Assembly: GCF_031679605.1 (NCBI RefSeq)
Contig: NZ_CP117522.1
Span: 5,642,001-5,706,000 of the forward strand
Source of the DNA: Streptomyces luomodiensis
GTDB taxonomy: Bacteria; Actinomycetota; Actinomycetes; Streptomycetales; Streptomycetaceae
Length of the DNA stretch: 64,000 nucleotides
Direction of reading: 5' to 3'
The notes below the pieces were generated by a model. It worked only from the letters and a program-made list of their open reading frames with translations, had not been told where the DNA came from and ran no database searches. How positions within the stretch are numbered: position 1 is the stretch's first letter; every line of letters begins with the position of its first letter. The position numbers were made by a program, and so were the translations under genes. This document shows, one piece after another, positions 7,201-27,700 of this stretch.

Positions 7201-10200
7201 CGTGACCAGCTCCTCGGTTCGCGGGAGAGTGCGCCGTCCCTCCGGCCGACCGTGGCCCCGGCGGACCGGGACCCCGTGGTGATCACCGCGATGGGCTGCC
7301 GGTTCCCGGGCGGGGTGACCTCTCCCGAACTGCTGTGGCGACTGGTCGCCGACGAGGTCGACGCCATCACCGGCCTTCCGGCCGATCGCGGGTGGAGCCC
7401 CGATGAGCTGTACGACCCCGAGGGCGCCGGGCTGGGCACGTCGTATGCGCGGGAAGGCGGTTTTCTGACCGGCCTCGGCGACTTCGACGCGGAGTTCTTC
7501 GGCATCAGCCCGCGTGAGGCGCTGGCGATGGATCCACAGCAGCGGTTGCTGCTGGAGGTGACCTGGGAGACGTTCGAACGGGCCGGGATCGACCCGGCCA
7601 CGCTCCGGGGCAGCCGCACGGGCGTGTTCATGGGCGCCACCGCCCAGGAGTACGGCCCGCGTCTGTACGAGTCCGACGAGGACGCCGCCGGGTATCTGCT
7701 GACCGGGACCACCGCCAGCGTGGTGTCCGGGCGGGTGGCGTACACCTTCGGCCTGGAGGGTCCGGCGCTGACGGTGGACACGGCGTGCTCGTCGTCGCTG
7801 GTGGCCCTGCATCTGGCCACCCGGGCGCTGGCGAGCGGCGAATGCGATCTGGCGCTGGCCGGCGGAGTCACCGCCATGGCGGCGCCGGGCATGTTCGTGG
7901 AGTTCAGCAGGCAGCGGGGGCTGGCACCGGACGGCCGGTGCAAGGCGTTCGCGGCGTCCGCTGACGGTACGGGGTGGGCGGAAGGCGTGGGCGTGCTGCT
8001 GGTGGCCCGGTTGTCGGAGGCGCGTCGGCGTGGGCTTCCGGTGCTGGCGGTGGTGCGGGGCAGCGCGGTCAACCAGGACGGTGCGAGCAATGGGCTGACG
8101 GCGCCGAACGGTCCGTCGCAGCAGCGGGTGATCCGCGACGCTCTCGTGGGGGCCCGGTTGGGGCCGGGCGATGTCGATGCGGTGGAGGCGCACGGCACGG
8201 GGACGAAGCTGGGCGATCCGATCGAGGCGCAGGCGCTGCTGGCGACGTACGGGCGGGGGCGTGCGGTGGACCGGCCCTTGTGGCTGGGGTCGTTGAAGTC
8301 GAACATCGGGCATGCGCAGGCGGCGGCCGGTGTGGGTGGCGTCATCAAGATGGTGATGGCGATGCGGCATGGTGTGTTGCCGAGGACGTTGCATGTGGAT
8401 GAGCCGTCGCCGCATGTGGACTGGTCGTCGGGTGGGGTGTCGCTGCTGACGGAGGCGCGGGAGTGGCCGGAGACGGACGGCCGGCCGAGGCGCGCGGGTG
8501 TCTCGTCGTTCGGGGTCAGCGGCACCAATGCGCATGTGGTTCTCGAACACGTGCACGTTCCGGCCGACCACATCGCGGCCGTGGAGGCCGTGGAGGGGGC
8601 GGTTGAGGGCGGCCCGGTGGTCTGGGCCCTCTCGGCGAGGAGCGCTGAGGCGCTGCGTGCCCAGGCCGCGCGGCTGGCCGCCTTCGTGGACGGTGCGCCG
8701 GAGCTTCGTCCCCTCGACGTGGGATGGTCGCTGGCCACCACGCGAGCGGCACTGGACCGCCGCGCCGTGGTGGTCGGACGGAGCCGGGCGGATTTCCTCG
8801 ATCAGCTGCGTGACCTTTCGCCGTCCGCGGCTCCGGGCGGGGTACTGCGGACCGCCGGGCGAACGGTGTTGGTGTTTCCGGGGCAGGGGTCGCAGTGGGT
8901 GGGGATGGCGGTGGATCTGCTGGGGGCTTCGCCGGTGTTCGCGGGGCGGATGGCGGAGTGTGAGCGGGCGTTGTCGGCTCATGTGGATTGGTCGTTGACC
9001 GGGGTGTTGGGGGACGAGGTCGCGTTGGGGCGGGTGGATGTGGTGCAGCCGGTGTTGTGGGCGGTGATGGTGTCGTTGGCGGCGTTGTGGGAGTCGTTGG
9101 GTGTGGTGCCGGGTGCGGTGGTGGGGCATTCGCAGGGTGAGATCGCGGCGGCGTGTGTGGCGGGTGGGTTGTCGTTGGAGGACGGGGCGCGGGTGGTGGC
9201 GCTGCGCAGCCGGGCGCTGACCGCACTCGCTGGTGGCGGCGGGATGGTGTCGGTGGCGGTGTCGGCCGACGACGCGATTGCGCTGCTGGAGCCGTGGGAC
9301 GGCCGGGTGGGCGTGGCGGCGGTGAACGGCCCGTCGTCGGTGGTGGTGTCCGGGGACGCGGCGGCGCTGGACGAGTTTGTCGCGGCCTGTGAGGTGGATG
9401 GTGTGCGGGCGCGCCGTATCGAGGTGGACTACGCCTCGCATTCGGCGCATGTGGAGGTGCTGCGGGAGCGGTTGCTGGAGGAGCTGAGCGGGATCGCTCC
9501 GATGCGTTCCCGGGTGCCGTTCTTCTCCACGGTGACGGGTGACTGGCTCGACACCGAGCAGTTGGATGCCGGGTATTGGTATCGGAATCTGCGGGAGACG
9601 GTGCGGTTCGCCACGGCGACCCAGGCGCTGCTCGACGACGGTTTCGGGGTGTTCATCGAGGCCAGCGCCCACCCGGTGCTGACCTACGGAGTGCAGGAGA
9701 GCATCGAGGCGGCGGGTGCGGAGGCGGTGGCGCTGGGCTCGCTGCGCCGGGACGAGGGCGGTCTGGATCGGTTCCTGCGGTCCGTGGGCGAGGCGTATGT
9801 CCATGGTGTGGACGTGGACTGGTCGTCGTTGTTCGAGGGCGCGCGGCGGGTCGATCTGCCGACGTACGCCTTCCAGCGGCAGCGCTACTGGCTCGACGCG
9901 CAGGGCGGCCGCCAGGACGCCGGCAGCCTGGGGCTCGCGCGGGCGGACCATCCGCTCCTGGGGGCCGCCGTCGAGCTGCCCGGTGACGGTGGTCTCGTCC
10001 TGACCGGGCGGCTGTCGCTGTCGTCCCATCCGTGGCTGGCCGACCATACGGTGCTCGGCAGCGCGCTGTTCCCGGGCACCGCCTTCCTGGAGCTCGCCGC
10101 GCACGCCGGGCGGGAAGCCGGATGCGCCCTGCTGGAGGAGCTGACCCTCCAGGCGCCCCTCGTGCTCTCCGCGACCGGCGGCGTGTCGCTGCACGTACGG

Positions 10201-12771
10201 GTGTCGGCGCCGGACGACGAGGGCCGCCGGTCGCTGGAGATCCACAGCAGGCCGCAGGACGCCCCGGCCGAGGCGCCCTGGACCCGGCACGCGGCCGGTG
10301 TGCTGGCGGTCTCCGCTGACCCGGTGGTCACCACGGCCCGGTCGGCGGCCGCCTGGCCGTCGCCCGCCGACCGCGCGTCGGTGGACGTGGCGGGCCTGTA
10401 CGACACCCTGAGCGAGACCGGCTACCACTACGGGCCCGCTTTCCAGGGGCTGAGCGCGGTGTGGCGGGCCGACGGCGAGGTGTTCGCCGAGACACGGCTC
10501 CCCCAGGGCCTGGAACCCGCCTCCTTCGGCCTCCACCCCGCGCTGCTGGACGCCGCGCTGCACGCGGTCCTCCTCGACCCCGCGGACCGGACACCGGACG
10601 TCCGGCTGCCCTTCGCCTGGACCGGTGTGCTGCTGCGGCCCACGGCCGCGACCGCCCTGCGGGTACGGATGTCACCGGCCGGCCCGGAAGCGGTCAAACT
10701 GGTCGTCACCGACGAGGCGGGCGAGCACATCGCCACCGTCGACTCGCTGGCGCTGCGCCCGGTCTCGTCCGAGGAGCTGCGCGCCGGCCGGAGGAATCCG
10801 GCCGAGTCGCTGTACGGGGTGGAGTGGTCGGCGGCGACCCTGCCCACCGGGCCGTTCGACGACGCCCCGTACCGGGTGCCCGACGGCGGCGAGCTGCCCG
10901 CCGCGGCCCGGACGCCGTCCGTGGTGACCGTCGCGCTGGGCCCGGCCGGCGCCGGCCAGGGCGGCCCGCACGCCGCGCACGACGTGGCCGAGCGGGCGTT
11001 GACGCTGATACGGCAGTGGCTCGAGGACGAGGAACGGCCCGCCGCCGCGCGGCTGGTGATCGTCACCCGCCGGGCGGTGGGCGTCCGCGCGGACGAGGAG
11101 ATCGCGGACCTGGCCGGGGCCGTCGTATGGGGGCTGGTCCGCTCGGCGCAGTCCGAGCACCCCGGCCGCTTCGTCCTGATCGACGTGGACGGCACCGAGG
11201 AGTCCGAGCCCGTCCTGGCCGCCGCTGTCGCCTCCGGCGAGCCGCAGCTGGCCCTGCGCTCGGGCGTGGCGTACGTACCCCGGCTGACCAGGGTCGCATC
11301 GGCGGGCGCGGGCGTTGGTGTTGGTTCCGGGGTGGGTGTGGATGCCGGTGCTACCGGTGCCGGTGCCGGTGGTGCTGCCCCTGTCGGTGCGGCCGAACCG
11401 TTGGACCCGGACGGCACGGTCCTGGTCACCGGCGGCACCGGCGCCCTCGGCGCGCTGATCGCCCGCCATCTGGTCACCCACCACGGGGTCCGCCGACTGC
11501 TGCTGACCGGCCGCCGCGGCGCCCAGGCCCCCGGCGCGGCGGAGCTGGTGGCCGAGCTCGCCGAACTGGGCGCCGACGCACGGGCCGTGGCCTGCGATGT
11601 GGCCGACCGGGACGCCTTGGCCGCCGTGCTGGCCGATGTTCCGCGGTCCCATCCGCTGACCGCCGTCGTGCACGCCGCGGGCGTACTCGACGACGGCCTC
11701 GTCACCGCGCTCACCCCCGAACGGCTGCACGCCGTGCTGCGCCCCAAGGTGGACGCGGCCTGGCATCTGCACGAGCTGACGGCCGGACAGAGCCTCGCCG
11801 CCTTCGTCCTGTTCTCCTCCGTCGTCGGCACGCTCGGCGGCGCCGGGCAGGGCAACTACGCGGCGGCCAACACCTTCCTGGACGCGCTCGCGCACCATCG
11901 GCGCGCGACCGGGCTGGCCGGGCAGTCCCTGGCCTGGGGGCTGTGGGAGGAGGTCGGCGGGATGACCGGACACCTGGACGAGGCCGACCGGCGGCGGATC
12001 GAACGCCACGGCATGACCCCGTTGTCCCGCCGCGACGGCCTGGAGCTGTTCGACCTGGCGCGGGCGTCCGGCCGTGCCCTGGCCGTACCGGCGCACCTGG
12101 TGGTCGGGGCGCTGCGCACCCATCCGTCGCCGCTGGTGGCGGGGCTGGTGCCGGGCGCCGCGAGGGCCGCCCGGCCCGGACCGGCCGAGTCGCCGGCCGA
12201 GTCGCTCGCCGGACGGGTGGCCGGTCTGGCGCCGGAGGAGCGGGAGCGCGCGGTGCTGGAGTTCGTACGCGCCCAGACCGCCGCCGTGCTGGGGCATGAC
12301 ACGCCGGAGGCGGTCGACGAGGAGCAGGCGTTCAAGAAGCTGGGGTTCGACTCGCTGACCGCGGTCGACCTGCGGAACCGCGTCACCGCGGCGAGCGGTC
12401 TCGCGCTGCCGGTCACCGTGGTCTTCAACCATCCCACGCCCGCGGCGCTCGCCCGCCACCTGCTCGAGGAGCTGGGCGCGGGGGAGCGGACGGGGACCGA
12501 CCTGGTGCTGGCCGAACTCGACCGGGCGGAGGAGGCGTTCGCCGGAGTGCCGTCCGACGACGGCCGGCGCGGAGCGGTCACCGCGCGGCTGCGGGCGATG
12601 CTGCGGAAGTGGGACGAAGCCGTCGGCCGTCGCCTCGACGGGCCGGTCCCGTCCCCGGACCCGTCCTCGGCCGGGGCCGGGGACGGGGACCTCGACGAGG
12701 ACGTGGACCTCGGCACGGCCACCGACGAGGCCATGTTCGAGCTGATCGACAAGGAGCTGGGACACCCGTGA
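4243..12771 (+). CDS. PKS1: type I polyketide synthase, KSQ loading module + module 1
   Basis: 2842-aa modular PKS that starts the polyketide chain. Domain order with approximate residues: KSQ 14-430, AT 541-835, ACP 902-985; KS 1011-1435, AT 1542-1840, DH 1902-2185, KR (catalytic) 2392-2640, ACP 2655-2745, C-terminal docking region to 2842. There is no N-terminal coiled-coil docking segment, as expected for a first subunit; PKS2 to PKS5 all have one. Start: GTG at 4243 with an AAAGGGG site about 10 nt upstream. The C-terminus ([11 protein letters not shown]) resembles the other subunit ends and should dock to PKS2, 114 bp downstream. The loading AT is malonyl-type and the module 1 AT is methylmalonyl-type, so the product should be a 2-methylbut-2-enoyl (tigloyl/angeloyl-type) thioester. 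The gene end is duplicated into a 23-bp tandem array. Confidence 0.97.
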   Translation: MNSEHASVEDAVPDAIAVVGLSCRLPQAPNPSAFWRLLCEGTDAITETPPERRSPTAPAGPVPRGGFLDHPDRFDAGFFRISPREATAMDPQQRLMLELGWEALEDAGIVPDLAAAGRTGVYLGAFADDYATLFHRSPVEAGEHTLTGLSRGIVANRISYALGLSGPSLVVDTGQSSSLVAVHLACQSLRRGESDLALAGGVNLILAPDSTDATEKFGALSPDGRCFTFDHRANGYVRGEGGGLVVLKPFAAARADGDHIYCLIRGSAVNNDGPGAGLTTPTTRGQQDALRRACAEAGVHPSDLSYVELHGTGTKVGDPIEARSLGAVLGAARPATSPLAVGSAKTNVGHLEAAAGIVGLIKTTLAIEHGVLPPTLNFERPHPDIPLDDLNLRVQTTLGPWPDRGRPRVAGVNSFGMGGTNCHVVLAEPPGGPAAEQPAQLAEESRDISVPALPWLLSGRTAPALRAQAGRLRTHLAENPALRPVDVAYSLATSRAALEQRAVVVTPGAAEAGEAAAHGLGALAADEPAAEVVRGVVAEGTCALLFAGQGSQRVGMGRELYESYPVFAEAFDAVCEGFAPLPVRDVVFGADQELLDRTEFAQPALFAVEVALFRLVESWGVVPDFVLGHSVGELAAAHVAGVFSLGDACRLVGARGRLMQALPSGGAMVAVEASEAEVLEALAERDGVDVAAVNGPSSTVVSGVASVVEAVAAEWEARGRRVRRLRVSHAFHSSLMDGMLDDFRRVAESVEYAEPRIPLVLNVSGRVGVPDGAEYWVRHVREAVRFHDGVRALEAEGVTTFVELGPDGTLSGMAQDSVAGVSVPVLRRDRPEAESLWRAVATAHVRGVAVDWHAVFAGSGARRVPLPTYAFQRKRYWLGDPTEGPTEGEAPAEAAVEPASLARRLHGRPEDEQERIVLDVVRAHAAAVLGHSTPQDIDPGLSFKDHGFTSGTSVELRNALNEATALTLPSSLLFDQPTPLVLARHIRDQLLGSRESAPSLRPTVAPADRDPVVITAMGCRFPGGVTSPELLWRLVADEVDAITGLPADRGWSPDELYDPEGAGLGTSYAREGGFLTGLGDFDAEFFGISPREALAMDPQQRLLLEVTWETFERAGIDPATLRGSRTGVFMGATAQEYGPRLYESDEDAAGYLLTGTTASVVSGRVAYTFGLEGPALTVDTACSSSLVALHLATRALASGECDLALAGGVTAMAAPGMFVEFSRQRGLAPDGRCKAFAASADGTGWAEGVGVLLVARLSEARRRGLPVLAVVRGSAVNQDGASNGLTAPNGPSQQRVIRDALVGARLGPGDVDAVEAHGTGTKLGDPIEAQALLATYGRGRAVDRPLWLGSLKSNIGHAQAAAGVGGVIKMVMAMRHGVLPRTLHVDEPSPHVDWSSGGVSLLTEAREWPETDGRPRRAGVSSFGVSGTNAHVVLEHVHVPADHIAAVEAVEGAVEGGPVVWALSARSAEALRAQAARLAAFVDGAPELRPLDVGWSLATTRAALDRRAVVVGRSRADFLDQLRDLSPSAAPGGVLRTAGRTVLVFPGQGSQWVGMAVDLLGASPVFAGRMAECERALSAHVDWSLTGVLGDEVALGRVDVVQPVLWAVMVSLAALWESLGVVPGAVVGHSQGEIAAACVAGGLSLEDGARVVALRSRALTALAGGGGMVSVAVSADDAIALLEPWDGRVGVAAVNGPSSVVVSGDAAALDEFVAACEVDGVRARRIEVDYASHSAHVEVLRERLLEELSGIAPMRSRVPFFSTVTGDWLDTEQLDAGYWYRNLRETVRFATATQALLDDGFGVFIEASAHPVLTYGVQESIEAAGAEAVALGSLRRDEGGLDRFLRSVGEAYVHGVDVDWSSLFEGARRVDLPTYAFQRQRYWLDAQGGRQDAGSLGLARADHPLLGAAVELPGDGGLVLTGRLSLSSHPWLADHTVLGSALFPGTAFLELAAHAGREAGCALLEELTLQAPLVLSATGGVSLHVRVSAPDDEGRRSLEIHSRPQDAPAEAPWTRHAAGVLAVSADPVVTTARSAAAWPSPADRASVDVAGLYDTLSETGYHYGPAFQGLSAVWRADGEVFAETRLPQGLEPASFGLHPALLDAALHAVLLDPADRTPDVRLPFAWTGVLLRPTAATALRVRMSPAGPEAVKLVVTDEAGEHIATVDSLALRPVSSEELRAGRRNPAESLYGVEWSAATLPTGPFDDAPYRVPDGGELPAAARTPSVVTVALGPAGAGQGGPHAAHDVAERALTLIRQWLEDEERPAAARLVIVTRRAVGVRADEEIADLAGAVVWGLVRSAQSEHPGRFVLIDVDGTEESEPVLAAAVASGEPQLALRSGVAYVPRLTRVASAGAGVGVGSGVGVDAGATGAGAGGAAPVGAAEPLDPDGTVLVTGGTGALGALIARHLVTHHGVRRLLLTGRRGAQAPGAAELVAELAELGADARAVACDVADRDALAAVLADVPRSHPLTAVVHAAGVLDDGLVTALTPERLHAVLRPKVDAAWHLHELTAGQSLAAFVLFSSVVGTLGGAGQGNYAAANTFLDALAHHRRATGLAGQSLAWGLWEEVGGMTGHLDEADRRRIERHGMTPLSRRDGLELFDLARASGRALAVPAHLVVGALRTHPSPLVAGLVPGAARAARPGPAESPAESLAGRVAGLAPEERERAVLEFVRAQTAAVLGHDTPEAVDEEQAFKKLGFDSLTAVDLRNRVTAASGLALPVTVVFNHPTPAALARHLLEELGAGERTGTDLVLAELDRAEEAFAGVPSDDGRRGAVTARLRAMLRKWDEAVGRRLDGPVPSPDPSSAGAGDGDLDEDVDLGTATDEAMFELIDKELGHP
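4282..7200 (+). other. Loading module: KSQ-AT(malonyl)-ACP
   Basis: The ketosynthase active-site cysteine is replaced by glutamine: VVDTGQSSS, Gln175 encoded at 4765-4767. KSQ domains decarboxylate the acyl group on the adjacent ACP instead of condensing. Both catalytic histidines are present ([18 protein letters not shown]). The AT has GHSVGE (Ser630) and HAFH at 6427-6438, malonyl-type, so the starter is predicted to be acetate from malonyl-CoA. The ACP attachment site is unusual: [12 protein letters not shown] in place of the [12 protein letters not shown] form found in the other ACPs here; Ser950 is kept, but Asp before it is Thr and Leu after it is Gly. Confidence 0.95.
7261..12480 (+). 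other. Module 1: KS-AT(methylmalonyl)-DH-KR(B)-ACP
   Basis: The KS has VDTACSSS with Cys1182. The AT has GHSQGE and YASH (9430-9441), methylmalonyl-type. The DH has the full [10 protein letters not shown] motif (His codon 10045-10047) and the LLDAALH Asp/His pair (Asp 10549-10551), so it should be active. The KR has [11 protein letters not shown] (11686-11694, B-type) and the catalytic Tyr at 11856-11858; there is no ER. The ACP serine is at 12352-12354. Prediction: an alpha-methyl trisubstituted double bond. Confidence 0.93.
11296..11395 (+). repeat. Gly/Ala/Val repeat insert in the module 1 KR linker
   Basis: Low-complexity segment with [15 protein letters not shown] and [12 protein letters not shown] between the structural and catalytic KR subdomains. 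The DNA is GGTGCCGGT-type repeats with codon choice (GTT, GGT) unlike the flanking sequence. It is probably a flexible loop enlarged by slippage. Confidence 0.75.
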
Positions 12772-12846
12772 TCAGCGAGCTGGGACTTCCATGATCCGCG
12801 AGCTGGGGTTTCCCGTGATCCGCGAGCTGGGACTCCCGTGATCCGC
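12754..12846 (+). repeat. Four-copy ~23-bp tandem array spanning the PKS1 stop codon
   Basis: Copies lie at 12754-12776, 12777-12799, 12800-12823 (24 bp) and 12824-12846, each beginning GAGCTGGG and containing a TGATC. The first copy encodes the last residues ELGHP and the TGA of PKS1; the others fill most of the 114-bp gap before PKS2, whose own GGGGTGAGG ribosome site begins at about 12873. The array therefore copies the 3' end of the coding sequence. Confidence 0.92.
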
Positions 12847-12885
12847 CACGCGCCCGCCGCCCGGCCACTTCAGGGGTGAGGTCAG

Positions 12886-21696
<8,811 letters not shown>

Positions 21697-21748
21697 CCCG
21701 GCCGGGGAAACCACGGCCGACGGCTCGATCCGAGGAGTTGCGTACCGA

Positions 21749-24700
21749 ATGACGAACGAAGAGAAGCTCCTGGACCACCTCAAGTGGATGACCGCCGAGC
21801 TGCGGAAGACCCGGCAGCGGTTGCAGGAGGTCGAATCCGCCGAGGCCGAGCCGGTCGCCATCGTGGCCATGGCGTGCCGATACCCCGGCGGGGTCAGCTC
21901 CCCGGAGGACCTGTGGCGGCTCGTCAGCGATCAGGTTGACGCGATCTCGGACTTCCCGGCCGATCGCGGCTGGGACCTCGACGCCCTCCGCTCCACCGAC
22001 CCGGACGAACCGGGCACGTCCTACGCCACCCAGGGCGGGTTCGTCCACGACGCGGCAGAGTTCGACGCCGGGTTCTTCGGGATCAGTCCGCACGAGGCGC
22101 TCGCGATGGACCCGCAGCAGCGGCTGCTGCTGGAGGCGACCTGGGAGGTCTTCGAACGCGCCGGGATCGCCCCCACCTCGGTACGCGGTGCCGCGATCGG
22201 CGTGTACACCGGTACGAACGGCCAGGACTACAGCCCCCGCGCCGGCTCCGCGCCCGGAGAGCTGGAAGGCCATCTGCTGACCGGCACCGCCGCGAGCGTC
22301 GCCTCCGGGCGGGTGGCCTACGCCCTCGGCCTGGAGGGCCCGGCGGTGACCGTGGACACGGCGTGCTCCTCGTCCCTGGTCGCCCTGCACCTCGCCTGCC
22401 ACAGCCTGCGCAAGGGCGAGTGCTCGATGGCGCTCGCGGGCGGTGCGACGATCCTGTCCGGCCCCGGACCGTTCATCGAATTCAGCAGGCAGCGGGGGCT
22501 GTCCGCCGATGGGCGATGCAAGGCGTACGCGGCGGGCGCGGACGGTACGGGATGGGCCGAGGGGGTCGGCGTGCTGCTGCTGACCCGGCTGTCGGAGGCG
22601 CGTCGGCGCGGGCTTCCGGTGCTGGCGGTGGTGCGGGGCAGTGCGGTCAACCAGGACGGTGCGAGCAATGGGCTGACGGCACCCAATGGCCCCTCTCAGC
22701 AGCGGGTGATCCGGCAGGCGCTGGCGGGCGCCGGGTTGTCGCCGGACGAGGTGGACGCGGTGGAGGGGCACGGCACCGGGACGGTGCTGGGCGACCCCAT
22801 CGAGGTGGAGGCGCTACAGGCGGTCTACGGCCGGGACCGGGCGGCGGACCGGCCCTTGTGGCTGGGGTCGTTGAAGTCGAACATCGGGCACAGTGCGGCC
22901 GCCGCGGGTGTGGGTGGCGTCATCAAGATGGTGATGGCGATGCGGCACGGTGTGTTGCCGCGGACGCTGCATGTGGATGAGCCGTCGCCGCATGTGGACT
23001 GGTCGTCGGGTGGGGTGTCGCTGCTGACGGAGGCGCGGGAGTGGCCGGAGACGGACGGCCGGCCGAGGCGCGCGGGTGTCTCGTCGTTCGGCATGAGCGG
23101 CACCAACGCCCATGTGATCCTCGAACAGCCGCCGGCGCCGGCCGAGGAGCCCACGACCGAACCCGCGGAAGGGCCGGTCGTCTGGGTGCTGTCGGCCCGA
23201 GGCGAACGGGCCCTGGCGGAGCAGGCACGGCGGCTGCTGTCGTTCACGGAGGGCCGCTCGGATGGCCGTACGCCTCCGCACCCGGCCGATGTGGGGCTGT
23301 CCTTGGCGGCCTCGCGGGCGGCGTTGCCGCATCGGGCGGCGGTGGTGGCGGACGGTATGGCGGAACTCCGCGCCGGTCTGGCGGCACTGGCGGAGGGCGG
23401 TTCGGCTCCGGGCCTGATCACGGGTGGGATGCCCGGTGGCGGCAAGTCGGTGTTGGTGTTTCCGGGGCAGGGGTCGCAGTGGGTGGGGATGGCGGTGGAT
23501 CTGCTGGAGGCTTCGCCGGTGTTCGCGGGGCGGATGGCGGAGTGTGAGCGGGCGTTGTCGGCTCATGTGGATTGGTCGCTGACGGGGGTGTTGGGCGATG
23601 AGGTCGCGTTGGGGCGGGTGGATGTGGTGCAGCCGGTGTTGTGGGCGGTGATGGTGTCGTTGGCGGCGTTGTGGGAGTCGTTGGGTGTGGTGCCGGGTGC
23701 GGTGGTGGGGCATTCGCAGGGTGAGATCGCGGCGGCGTGTGTGGCGGGTGGGTTGTCGTTGGAGGACGGGGCGCGGGTGGTGGCCCTGCGCAGCCGGGCG
23801 CTGACCGCACTCGCTGGTGGCGGCGGGATGGTGTCGGTGGCGGTCTCGGCCGACGACGCGGTCGCGCTGCTGGAGCCGTGGGGTGGCCGGGTGGGCGTGG
23901 CGGCGGTGAACGGGCCGTCGTCGGTGGTGGTGTCCGGGGACGCGGCGGCGCTGGATGAGGTGGTGGCCGAGTGCCGTCGGCGGGGTGTGCGGGCGCGTCG
24001 GGTCGAGGTGGACTACGCCTCGCATTCGGCGCATGTGGAGGTGTTGCGGGAGCGGTTGCTGGAGGAGCTGAGCGGGATCGCTCCGGTGCGTTCCCGGGTG
24101 CCGTTCTTCTCCACGGTGACGGGTGACTGGCTCGACACCGAGCAGCTGGATGCCGGGTACTGGTATCGGAATCTGCGGGAGACGGTGCGGTTCGGCACGG
24201 CGACCGAGGCGTTGCTGGGGCGGGGTTTCGGGGTGTTCATCGAGGCCAGCGCGCATCCGGTGCTCGCGGTCGGCGTGCAGGAGAGCATTGACGCGGTGGG
24301 TGCGGAGGCGGTGGCGTTGGGCTCGCTGCGCCGGGACGACGGCGGCTTGGACCGCTTCCTGGCCTCGGTGGCGGAGGCGTACGTCCATGGTGTGGACGTG
24401 GACTGGTCGTCGTTGTTCGAGGGCGCGCGGCGGGTCGATCTGCCGACGTATGCCTTCCAGCGGCAGCGCTACTGGCTCGACAGCCACACGTCCACCGGCG
24501 TGACCGAGCCCGTACGGGCCGATGAGGCCGAGACGCGCTTCTGGGACGCGGTCGAACGAGCCGACGCGACCGAGCTGGCGATGACCCTCGATGCGGACGG
24601 TGAACTGGTCGGGGAGCTGCTGCCCGCCCTGGCCACCTGGCGCCGTACCGCACGAGACCGGTCGCTCATCGACTCCTGGCGGTACCGGATCACCTGGCAG

Positions 24701-27700
24701 CCGCTCTCGGTCCCGCCCACCGGCCGGCTCTCCGGCAGCTGGCTGCTCGCCGTCCCGGACTCGCACCTCGACGACCCGCTGGTGGGCTCCGTGTCCTCCG
24801 CCCTGGCCGAGTCCGGCGCCCTCGTCGTGCCCCTCCCCGTGTGCTGCGCGGACGCCGACCGCGCCACGCTGGCGGGCGCCGTGGCGGACGCCGTGGACCA
24901 GCGGTCGGCGCCCCTGTCGGGCGTACTGTCGCTGCTGGCCCTGGACGAGGCACCGCACCCCGAACACCCGGCGGTGCCGCGCGGTCTCGCCGCTTCCCTC
25001 GCGCTGGTCCAGGCGCTCGACGGGCACCCCATGCCACTATGGCTCGCCACCCGGGGCGCGGTCGCGGCACAGCGCTCCGACCGGCTGCTCAGCCCCGTAC
25101 AGGCGCAGGTCTGGGGGCTCGGCAGGGTGGCCGGTCTGGAGCACCCCGAGCGCTGGGGCGGGCTGGTGGACCTGCCCGCCGAGCCACTGGACGCCGGGGC
25201 TCGACAGCGGCTCTCCGACGTCCTCGCCGCGGCGGGTGACGAGGACCAGATCGCCGTACGCCCCTCGGGCACGTACGTCCGCAGGATGGTGCGCGCGGCG
25301 TCGGCCTCCGCCCCCGCCCCCTCGCCCTGGCGCCCGCGCGGCACCGTCCTGGTGACCGGCGGCACCGGTGCGCTCGGCGGCCACGTGGCGCGGTGGCTGG
25401 CCCGGAAGGGCGCGGACCACCTGGTCCTGACGGGGCGGCGCGGCCCCGACGCGCCCGGCGCCGACCAGCTGAGGGACGAACTGACGGCGCTCGGCGCCGA
25501 GGTGACGATCGTCGCGTGCGACGTCACCGACCGGGACGCGCTGACCGCGCTCCTGGCCGAGCATCCGCCGAACGCCGTCTTCCACACCGCCGGCGTGGGC
25601 CAGCTCACACCGCTCCTCGACACCACACCGGGGGAGTACGCCGAGGTGCTCGGCGCCAAGGCGGTCGGCGCCGCCCTCCTCGACGAGCTGCTCGCCCCGG
25701 GCGCCCCTGACGCCCCGGAGTCCGCGGAGTCCCCGGAGTCCGCGGAGTCCCCGGAGTCCGCGGAGTCCCCGGAGTCCGCGGGGGCCCCGGAGCAGCTCGA
25801 CGCCTTCGTCCTCTTCTCGTCCAACGCGGGGGTGTGGGGCAGCGGTAACCAGGGCGCCTACGGCGCGGCGAACGCCTTCCTCGACGCCCTCGCCCAGCGG
25901 CGGCGCGACAGGGGTGCCACCGCCACCTCGGTCGCCTGGGGTTCCTGGGGCGGCTCCGGCATGGCGGCCGACGAGGATGCCGACGCCTATTTGCGGCTGC
26001 GCGGTCTGCGTCCGATGGACCCCGACCTGGCGATCACCGCCCTGGGACAGGCGCTGGACCACGACGAGACGACCGTGACCGTGGCGGACGTGGACTGGGC
26101 CCGGTTCGTGCCCCTCTTCACCTCGGCCCGCCCCCGCCCCCTCATCGGAGAACTCCCCGAGGTGCGGCGGCTGCTCGAAGAGTCCACGGCCACGGCCACT
26201 TTCACGGCCGCCGACGGCGACACGCAACCGGAGCTGCGCCGACGGCTGGCCGCGCTCTCGGCGTCCGGCCGGACCGAGCTGCTGGTCACGCTCGTACGCG
26301 AACAGGCCGCAGCCGTCCTGGGCTACGCCGAACCCGGTGCGATACCGGTCGGACGCGCCTTCCGGGAGCTGGGCTTCGACTCGCTGACCGCCGTGCGGCT
26401 GCGCAACCGGCTGAGCGACGCCAGCGGTCTGCGGCTGCCCGCGACCCTGGTCTACGACCATCCCACGGTGGCCGCGCTGGCGGACTTCCTCCGCCACGAG
26501 ATCCTGGGCGACGACGCCGATGTCGACGCCGACGCCGAGCCGGGACGGGCCGGGCCGGCCGGGCCGACGGGTCCGGTGGCGGCGGACGACCCCATCGCGA
26601 TCGTGGCGATGAGCTGCCGCTACCCCGGCGGCGCCGAATCACCGGAGGAACTGTGGCGGGTGGTGGCCGACGGGGTCGACGCCGTCTCGCCCTTCCCCAC
26701 GGACCGGGGCTGGGACCTCGACGCGCTGTACGACCCCGACCCGGACCGGCCCGGCACGTCCTACGTCCGCGAGGGCGCCTTCATCCCGGACATCGGGGAC
26801 TTCGACCCCGCCCTGTTCGGGATCTCCCCGCGTGAGGCGCTCGCGATGGACCCGCAGCAGCGGCTGATGCTGGAGGCGTCCTGGGAGGTGTTCGAGCGGG
26901 CGGGCATCGATCCCACCTCGCTGCGGACCACCCCGACCGGTGTGTTCGTCGGAGCGTCCGCGCAGGGGTACGGGGCCGGTGCGCGGCAGGCCGCCGAGGG
27001 CGCCGAGGGCTACTACCTGACCGGGGGCGCCACCGCTGTCGTCTCCGGGCGCGTGGCCTACGCGCTGGGCCTCGAAGGGCCGGCGGTCACGGTGGACACG
27101 GCCTGCTCGTCGTCCCTGGTGGCGCTCCACCTGGCCTGCCAGTCGCTGCGGCAGGGCGAGAGCTCGCTGGCCGTCGTCGGCGGGGTCGCGGTGGTGGTCA
27201 ACCCCGTCGCCTTCGTGGAGTTCAGCAGGCAGCGCGGGCTGGCGCCCGACGGCCGCTGCAAGTCGTTCGCCGCCGCGGCCGACGGCACGGCCTGGGGCGA
27301 AGGCGTCGGCGTCCTGCTCCTGGAGCGGCTGTCCGACGCGCGCCGCAACGGCCACCGGGTGCTGGCGGTGGTGCGCGGCACGGCGGTCAACCAGGACGGC
27401 GCCAGCAACGGGCTGAGCGCGCCCAACGGCCCCTCTCAGCAGCGGGTGATCCGGCAGGCGCTGGCCGCCGCGGGCGTGTCGCCGGACGAGGTGGACGCGG
27501 TCGAGGCGCATGGCACGGGCACGGTGCTGGGCGATCCGATCGAGGCACAGGCGCTGCTGGCGACGTACGGGCAGGGCCGCGCGGGCGACCGGCCCCTGTG
27601 GATCGGGTCGCTGAAGTCCAACATCGGGCACACCGCGGCGGCCGCGGGTGTGGCCGGTGTGATCAAGATGGTGATGGCCATGCGGCACGGCGTACTGCCG

